DNA of 64,000 bases from Hofstenia miamia (taxonomy: Eukaryota > Xenacoelomorpha > Acoela): contig SCFE01000012.1 in assembly GCA_004352715.1 (NCBI GenBank), forward strand, positions 2,693,939 to 2,757,938. The letters run 5' to 3'. The notes beneath the pieces were generated by a model. The model worked only from the letters and a program-made list of their open reading frames with translations, was not told where the DNA came from and ran no database searches. Below, one piece after another: positions 57,110-64,000 of the stretch (its first letter is position 1; each line of letters begins with the position of its first letter). The position numbers and the translations under genes are program-made.

Positions 57110-59134
57110 ATTAAATTTGGTGTTAAGTTCGTCAAGATGCATCTCATAGAGTTTGAGACCCTTGATTGCTGTCATCAGCATCATTATCACATCCACTCTG
57201 CTAGTATGTGATAGATCTGGGTGGATTGTTGTGTTCAAATAGAAGAATTCATACATGGAACAAAGTAATTTGGTATTGAAACTTTATGCTTATGGTTTCT
57301 CTCACTTCCTTTTTTGTTGTTCTTCCCTAATCTTATCACTGTTATAATTTCTAGGTTAATCTTATTGATTTCTCTTAGAGTGCTTGGTGTTAGCAATTGG
57401 GTGTCTGTTGATTGTAGCAATTGGTTTTCTCTGTCCATTTCTTCCTGAGATTTGCTGATTATTTCTATAACTTCCACTGGGAATGTATGTCCTTCTCTTC
57501 TCATGGTTTCCAATGTTTTAACATCTTTGTGTAAGAGCACTTTGGGTAGTCGAACATGTAATTCTGCATGTCTTACTTTATGATTGTGTTTGCTCATGCC
57601 CTTTTTATTTTCTGTGTGATTTCTTTGTTTCAGATTCCTGTCTTTTTATCAGGTTCTTTGTTGTCATTCAAGGTTGTTGTTTTGTTGCTTTTAGCTTGCT
57701 GTTGGATGTTGCTCCTCACATATACTTTTTGGTTTTGTCACTTAGTATGTTTATTTCACTTGAACAGATTCCTGTGTTGTTTGCCATTTCTATAATACGC
57801 AGTCTTCCCAGTGGTTGTACTTTTATCAATAATCTCAAGAAATATTTTTCGAAAGTTTGTATAGGTTTTTTTGTCAGTGACATTGACTGGATGTTTATCA
57901 TTTGTAATTCCAGTTTTTCACATTTGCTGTAATCAGTGGCACACCAAATTCATATTTTTGTTTCATGCGATTGTTTTCCTCTGTTCCCTTTAGTTCAGTT
58001 CCAGTCTCTGCGAGCTCCATTTTTTAGTCTGGTAGTACAGATCAATTGCTATTTTGTGTTCAACTATTATTCATTGTGCAGGTGTCATTAGATTCAGTTG
58101 TAGATCCTTTATAATGAGCTCTGATAGGTCTTTGTTTTCATTCTCTGCCATTACAAATATGTTTTCTAGATTGTATGCCAGTTCATTTATGAATTCTGGT
58201 ATCTTCTCAATTGTGTTTTCTCTTACTACTACTATCATTTTTACACTTTGTATTTTAGCTATTTTTAGAGTGTCTTCTATCATCTTTTTCAGTGATTTTG
58301 CCTGTAGCTCATCCTCCTTTATGAAGTATATTATTAACAGATTATTTCGAGGTTACCTGTTCACATTCTTCAATNNNNNNNNNNNNNNNNNNNNNACTAT
58401 CATTTTTACACTTTGTATTTTAGCTATTTTTAGAGTGTCTTCTATCATCTTTTTCAGTGATTTTGCCTGTAGCTCATCCTCCTTTATGAAGTATATTATT
58501 AACAGATTATTTCGAGGTTACCTGTTCACATTCTTCAATGAGTTTTTCTTTGTGCACACTTACTTTCTGTGCATCTGCTAGAGTGAATTGTTCGTCAAAG
58601 ATTATGTGCACTGTGCTTCTTAAGTATGGTCTGTTCAGCTTTTCCTTCATTTTCCTTGGATATGAAATTATTGTTTTGCACGTCAGCCTATTAGTTTTAT
58701 CAATTACTATCAATACTGCTGATCCATTGTTTTCTTTATCTTATGTGCTTTCTTTTAAGCTTTTTCACATCTAGTGAGAGATTATAATGTGAATTATATC
58801 TCATTCTTCTGTTTGCAATAAAATAGGGGTGGAGTTTCTCTTTCCCTATTTTTGTCATGCAGTTTTCACAGTCTTCTGATCTTGATGATTGCCTTGATCA
58901 TATTGTCATTGATTCTGAGATTTGATTGTATGAGAAAGGCTGTGAGCTCATTGTGGGGAGGTAGCTTGTTGACAGTTGTTCTGTTATATCAATTTGAGAA
59001 TCATTGCTGATCTCTTCAATGTTTGGGTCAATTAATTGTGTAGCTGTATACTCATTGCCCTTTAGTTGGCATGGAGTTTTGCTGGTGGGGAGTGCCATGA
59101 TTGCTTTGTTTGTAGTGGTTTTGTAGGACTTCAA
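57110..59134 (-). pseudogene. 3' coding region (ORF3-type) of element IV
   Basis: About 2 kb between integrase and 3' LTR is dense with broken frames on the element's coding strand: MALPTSKTPCQLKGNEYTAT (near 59100), RSTVHIIFDEQFTLADAQKV (near 58600), QSVKMIVVVRENTIEKIPEF (near 58230) and AELHVRLPKVLLHKDVKTLE (near 57560). The end, FFYLNTTIHPDLSHTSRVDV with TAIKGLKLYEMHL (57240-57110), matches the 3' frame at 33649-34060. No domain is certain. It is too long for a non-coding spacer, and the shared C-terminus shows a conserved extra product. A 144-bp duplicated piece at 58396-58539 must be discounted when reading it. Confidence 0.55.
58396..58539. repeat. 144-bp exact duplicate across a 21-N gap
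   Basis: Identical to 58231-58374, with Ns at 58375-58395 between the copies. This looks like contig overlap that the assembler failed to merge. Confidence 0.95.
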
Positions 59135-59315
59135 TCACAATGTTGATTTTCCTCTTACCACGTTCTTTAGTCCACGTTTAGTCATTGGTGAGGTACCCCC
59201 TTTATCTGCCTGCCCTTTAGTGCTCATTTGGGTGTTCTTTTATGAGATGATGTTGTTCTTCCCCTGTTTATTTGCCTGCCCTTTAGTTAACATTTGTGTG
59301 AGGGTGTTCTTCTTC

Positions 59316-60380
59316 TTATTTGTTATCAAAGGTTTTTGGTGGGTTGCAACTCCATCTGCCTGTCCTTTCAGTATCCCTTATAATTTTGAATTCTGCATTT
59401 TTATTTAATGCTATTTGCTCTACGTCTTTTGTAGCCCTCTTTAGGTTTTGGAAGTGTAGCATCCTTTTGTCATCTAGTTTATAGTTGTTGTTAGGCAGTA
59501 CTTGGTGTATTGTGTAGGGCCCTGCCCACTGTGTTTTTAATTTTCTGACTTGATTTATGTCTTGTGTTCTCATTAGTGTGTATCAATAAGCCTTTCTTGT
59601 ATGGTTTCTTGTTGAAATTTCTTTCTTGTCTCATAGCTGATTGTTTTATGTTGTGGCATATTGCCTTGTGAATGGCCATCATCTGATCTATTAATTTGTT
59701 TATGTATTCATTGTCTGGCTTTCTGGGGTATGTGTGATATTGCATTGAGATTGGTATTGTAGCTTTTCTGCCATACATTGCTTTGTATGGTGTCATTCCT
59801 GTGGTTGAGTGCAGAAATGTGTTATAAAAATATTCTACCATTTCTAGTATTTCACGCCAGTCTCTTCCTTCTATTCTCCATGTCACTACTCTTACTAGTT
59901 TTATCATTGTGTGATTCAGTCCTTTAAAACCTTCATTTGTTTTGGGTGATATTCTGTTGTAATTTCTAGTAATACCGTCATCTCTTCAAGTAAATGACTT
60001 GCATAGGTCCGAATTTTAATATCAATTTTTAGTACTTTTTGTGCCACTACTTTAGCTGTAGTTGATTAGAAGGGTATCATCCTAGCGTATTTTGTAAAAT
60101 TATTAACTATGACCAATATATATTGGTAACCTTTGTCATCTTGTGATAATTTCTCCAAGTCTATGTGAACAATGTGATTGGGTGCTGTGGCAATAATTTT
60201 TTCTAATGGTGCTGTTTGTCTTGGGAAATGATTTTTATTATTAATTAAGCATGTTGTACATTTATTTATAATGTCTTCCACTGTTTTTCTGATTGCTATT
60301 GTTATTAATTTCAATTTGAAGATCAATGTCTTTCCTAAAATATTTGGGTATTGTGATTTGTAGTTATTTCCCCTCAACAT
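59316..60380 (-). pseudogene. Integrase of element IV (catalytic core damaged)
   Basis: The minus strand reads, in order: CTTCLINNKNHFPRQ (end of the zinc finger), 'NHIVHIDLEKL' with the first catalytic Asp, then a deletion removing the TDQG block. Next comes NEGFKGLNHTMIKL, where the third acidic residue is replaced by Lys, followed by 'FYNTFLHSTTGMTPYKAMYG'. The GPY/F module is 'WAGPYTIHQVLPNNNYKL' with 'HFQNLKRA'. It aligns with the element III integrase throughout, but two of three catalytic residues are gone. Confidence 0.85.
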
Positions 60381-60502
60381 ACAACAATTCCATGTTTATT
60401 TATCTTCCATTTGTATTTTTTAAAGTAACTATTTGCATTATTTCCCAGTTGTTTCTTATCATCATTTATTTTTTCGATTATTTCTGTCAAGATCATATCA
60501 GT

Positions 60503-61030
60503 TCATTGTATTTTGATAATTTCTGTTATAGTGATTTCCTCTTTGATTACAATGGGTAATATGTTGCTCTTTTTATCTGCATTTATTTCCAGTAGGTTTA
60601 CATATTCATTGTGTGGTAAGAATTTGAATTGTTTTTTCTCTCCTTTGGCTTTTTCTACATCTTTTTGGTATTGTGGGAGTTCTTTCCAGAAGTCTGCATT
60701 CTTGTGTAACGTGACTTTAGGGTGTTTGATTGTGAACTTGAATTCGTTTAGATACTCTATCCAACAGGAAACCATCGAAGATTTATCCCCTAAAAACTTT
60801 TTTTAGCCAGGCTAGCCTGCTATTGTTGGTTCTAACCTTGAAGGTCTGTCCTATCAAGAAGTATCTGAATTTTTTGATGATTTCTACTATTGCAAGCATC
60901 TTAAGTTTAGTTGAGACGTAGTTTTCCTTGCTTTGTTTTAGCTTTCTGCTGAAGAATTGTATTGGCATCTCTTTGCCATTTTTTAATTGACATAGACATG
61001 CCCCTATGGCTACATTACTAGCATCACAAT
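60503..61030 (-). pseudogene. RNase H domain of element IV, 5' end of the preserved copy
   Basis: Begins abruptly at about 61030 with CDASNVAIGACLCQLKNG and continues 'MPIQFFSRKLKQSKENY', 'KFRYFLIGQTFKVRTNNSRL' and, after a frameshift, 'WIEYLNEFKFTIKHPKVTL' with 'NADFWKELP'. RT, gag and the 5' LTR are absent, because the sequence upstream is a different repeat. Confidence 0.8.
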
Positions 61031-61034
61031 TCTT

Positions 61035-61746
61035 TTAAGAGTCTTGGGTCACCATCTAGCATCATCATGGTCTGCAATATAACACGAGTTAGTATAAGGC
61101 AATAACACAGTGATAACGTATTATCTACTCTTGAGATGGCAAAACATCCACAAGCACAATTATGGCATAAGCAATTTAAAGTAATAAACATTAGTGAGGC
61201 CAGCTTAAGAATGCAAGATAGTACATGTATCTGGACTTTAATGAGATTATTACGGATAAGCAAGTAAGTGAAGGCATCGCGGAATACATGGCAATTAGTG
61301 CCGAAGTGAGACAACAATGTAGCCATCAACAAAGTATGAGTATCTGCATCAACTAGACCCCAGAAATGAACGGGTTTTCGCAGTGGTCACAAGACAGACG
61401 AGACCTACCTGCGTTTGAATTACATGCCACACACCTCCTTATCTCTGTCGAAAGTCTATTTGCTCATGGCCATCTAATTATAGAGTAATAGCAAGGATAG
61501 ACTGAGCCGCATGAACTAAAAACTTTAATTAACTATTTGTGCACAGAAGGGCCCTATTTATAACAAAAATATAGTACGCAAATAAACAGCAAGCTGCCGT
61601 TAAGCAGAAGAAATCAACAGTACTCAGTGACGTAGGTAGCTTGATGAATGTGGGAATGTGAGAGGAGAGCAATTACATGTGAGTGAGCCTCTAGCAGTGA
61701 TTGTAGGAACATGTGGGATGGTTGCTCGAGGTGTGCCGGTGCTACA
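61035..61746 (-). mobile_element. Probable solo LTR of a different element, minus orientation
   Basis: Read on the minus strand it starts TGTAGCACCGGCACACC (61746). It has a clear TATAAATAGGG box near 61560 and could end at ...CCCAAGACTC near 61037, where element IV resumes. No second LTR or primer site is visible. The 102-codon frame inside is hydrophobic because of T-richness and is not claimed as a gene. Confidence 0.4.
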
Positions 61747-61959
61747 ATATATATATATAAATATATATTTCCAGCTTTTGCTATAGAAAATGCAAAAACC
61801 TTACATTTGGCGGGAAAAAGCCTGAAATTTCTAATGCATTTAGCGGGAATCACTAAATACCTATTTTTTACCTTTGCTCCGCAGCATTCATTCGAACTTA
61901 CATATATTTACCATGGCGGTATGTAAATTAATCAGACACTACCCTGCAAAATTTCAAAC

Positions 61960-61960
<1 letters not shown>

Positions 61961-61997
<37 letters not shown>

Positions 61998-62247
61998 ACT
62001 GAAAACAGGTCAGAGGTTATGACACACAACCCCACCTGACTAGTCGACATCAACAAAAGAAGGGTAGCTAACCAAAGCGTTGTGCCAATATTAGTATATA
62101 AAATCTAATAGATTTGCTACTACATTAATTAACTAATTAGACAGTTTGTGAAAATGAAATTTTTGTTTGAGTTGGAAACTAGTCAAACTTTATAAACTAC
62201 TAGCTGAACTGTGACCCGCCATTATTTGATTTTGCTCTGTTTCAATT

Positions 62248-62296
<49 letters not shown>

Positions 62297-62325
62297 TATG
62301 TATATATATATATACATTATAAACA
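61961..62325. repeat. Two (TA)n microsatellites
   Basis: (AT)n at 61961-61993 and an interrupted (AT)n at 62251-62325, separated by non-coding sequence. Confidence 0.85.
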
Positions 62326-62551
62326 AATTACATACTTACAAATATATAACAAAAATGCACACAATAAATATACAATAAATATAGAAATAAAATTACAATA
62401 CAATAATATTTAAAAGCAATTTAAATTAAAAACATAAAAATTGAAAACATACAAAATTTTCGCCATGTATTTAATTTATTTGAATGTCAGTATTTAAATT
62501 GAATAGCAGCAGGGTTTTTTTAACAATAATAGATAAAATAACTTGTAATCT

Positions 62552-63450
62552 AGATCAAAAGCAATTTGGTGTTATCCCTGGAAGATCAACTGTTTCAGCC
62601 CTTTTACATATATTCACATTTTTTTATTTGATTTTAAGAAAGCATTTGATTTGATTAGTCATTCATTATTGATAGAACGTTTGTATGAAATTAAAGTTAG
62701 CAACATTTCTCACTAGAAGATGTCAAAACGTGAAATTACCTTGTGTCACGAAATCATTGTAGAAGAATTTATGTACAGGAATTCCTCAAGGAACAAAAAT
62801 GCGGGCTTGTTTATTTTGTTTATTAATAAGTTTTTATTTAAATGGGAAGACCTTGTCAAATTCGTTGATGATACAACAGCATGGGAATTATGTCATCGTG
62901 AAATTCCATCTAAATCAGTGTCACATTCTTTCTTCCATTAATAATTGGAGTAAGGATTCTTTTATGAAAATATATTTTAACAAAACAAAAGAATTAACTA
63001 TTTGTCCATTAAGGTATTTTCCATTACCAACTAAAATTTATATAGAAAATAGTCAAATTCAAAGAGTAAACTCATGTAAACTTCTTGCAGTTGTTTTACC
63101 AAAATAATCTAAAATGGACAGAACATACCTATTACATTGTTAAAAAAGCAGAAAAAAGATTTCTCTTTATTTCACTTCTAAAAAGATCAGGTGCATCAAC
63201 TTCAGAATTAGTTTTGATACATAGGACCATGATTCAACCAATATTGGACTATTGCTCTCCTGTTTGGAATTATGCCTTAATACATTAGGAAATTGCCATA
63301 ATTAAAAGTATTCAGAGTTGTGTATTTTTAAATCATAAGAAATTACATGGAAGTGACATTGATCTACAATGCTTAACTCTTAAAAAATGTAGAGAAATGC
63401 ATTGTAAATCCACTTTATTATTTTATTCTAAAATTAAAATGAAGTCGCTA
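62552..63450 (+). pseudogene. Non-LTR retrotransposon reverse transcriptase fragment (CR1/Jockey-like)
   Basis: Broken frames in order give KQFGVIPGRSTVSALLH (the QFG...ST.. block), FDFKKAFDLISHSLL (motif A with its Asp), FVDDTTAWE at 62861 (motif C, catalytic FVDD) and 'WSKDSFMKIYFNKTKEL'. Then come 'IQRVNSCKLLAVVL', 'YYIVKKAEKRFLFISLLKRS' and 'RTMIQPILDYCSPVWNYAL'. This is the C-terminal half of a LINE RT and the region after it, as is common in marine invertebrate CR1-type elements. At least three frameshifts and several stops occur. The endonuclease and N-terminal RT are missing. Confidence 0.85.
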
Positions 63451-64000
63451 TAATTTTCAAAATACTCGCAATTGCTCAATGTGTGCTAGAACAAACAGAT
63501 TGTTAAGCAACTTTACAGTTAAATCATCAAAAGAAATTCTATAAAATCCTAATAATAATTTTATCAATTTCATTTTACACTTTGTATATTTGATCTAAGG
63601 GTCGCAAAAAGTGAAATATATATACTCTATCTCTTTATATATATATATTGCAATGGCTGTCATGGAGCTTATAGTTAATTAAGATATAGATATTTATAAA
63701 TATATGAGAGAAAATAATTTCAAATATTTCTTGTGTTTGAGTCATTTTCTAAATATTTAAGGTTTTACTTTTATTGATTCTATTATTTCATGTACATATT
63801 TATTAACCTTGCTTTCTCAAGATAGGGTTATTTTTGTAGATTCAGCTTTGAATTACAAGTAACTAAATTCTAGAAGGGTGCGGAAACAAAGCTATGTATA
63901 CCTGGCCTAATCTAGATATGTGTGCTTGTATTTTAAAGTTCGAATTCTAACAAAATTCTCCATTCTCAAATTTGTAGTTTTATTTCAATTTGGAAATTGG
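63451..64000. other. No gene recognised
   Basis: AT-rich sequence after the LINE, with short (AT)n tracts near 63615-63650. Confidence 0.5.

Noticed and set aside
1-64000. CRISPR arrays, bacterial operons or Shine-Dalgarno sites.
   Set aside because: No regularly spaced repeats or prokaryotic gene organisation occur. All gene types present are eukaryotic mobile elements or an animal-type GTPase.

Overview
The window reads as an AT-rich animal genome, most likely an aquatic or marine invertebrate. It has no bacterial-style operons and many (TA)n microsatellites and assembly gaps. It carries an unusually mixed and decayed set of transposable elements: Ty3-type LTR elements, Penelope-like elements (PLEs), a non-LTR element, and hAT, piggyBac-like, Tc1 and mariner elements. 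I cannot name the species. The only host-type gene I recognise is an atlastin-like GTPase exon at 4883-5672. Almost every other coding signal belongs to a mobile element or to a decayed gene of unknown, possibly viral, origin.

Layout. 1-9557 holds a hAT remnant (2836-3556), the atlastin-like exon flanked by a 579-bp direct duplication, and GC-rich dispersed repeats. 9558-15408 is occupied by copies of a long terminal repeat family (about 1.2 kb, TGT...ACA ends, internal TATA box). 16637-17196 is the 3' end of a PLE on the minus strand with a GIY-YIG nuclease domain and, downstream of it, a recognisable hammerhead ribozyme (16711-16764). 17429-19192 contains a piggyBac-like MITE and two closely spaced minus-strand reading frames. 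The longer of these has a helical N-terminal part and two beta-sandwich domains that look like those at the tips of phage and viral tail fibres. A decayed related domain sits in opposite orientation near 24.8-25.0 kb. Between them is an exact 1,123-bp tandem duplication.

27086-43568 is a cluster of Ty3-type elements in the + direction. Element I has its LTR, primer-binding site, gag, protease and reverse transcriptase, and carries an 89-bp foldback insertion inside RT. Element II has a full LTR and a gag fragment. Element III has gag, RT, RNase H, a nearly intact integrase and a separate downstream third frame. 56197-61030 is a minus-strand element (IV) of the same group: RNase H, integrase, a long 3' coding region, polypurine tract and 3' LTR. 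Parts of a 3' frame shared with element IV also occur at 33649-34060. 50780-54118 holds a second, decayed PLE copy, a Tc1-like element and a mariner-like element side by side. 62552-63450 is a CR1/Jockey-like LINE fragment.

Two cross-cutting observations. First, many single-N positions are contig joins at which sequence is repeated, so several apparent duplications are probably assembly artefacts in a heterozygous genome. Second, the breaks in unrelated elements are dominated by C:G to T:A type changes, including catalytic Asp to Asn replacements.
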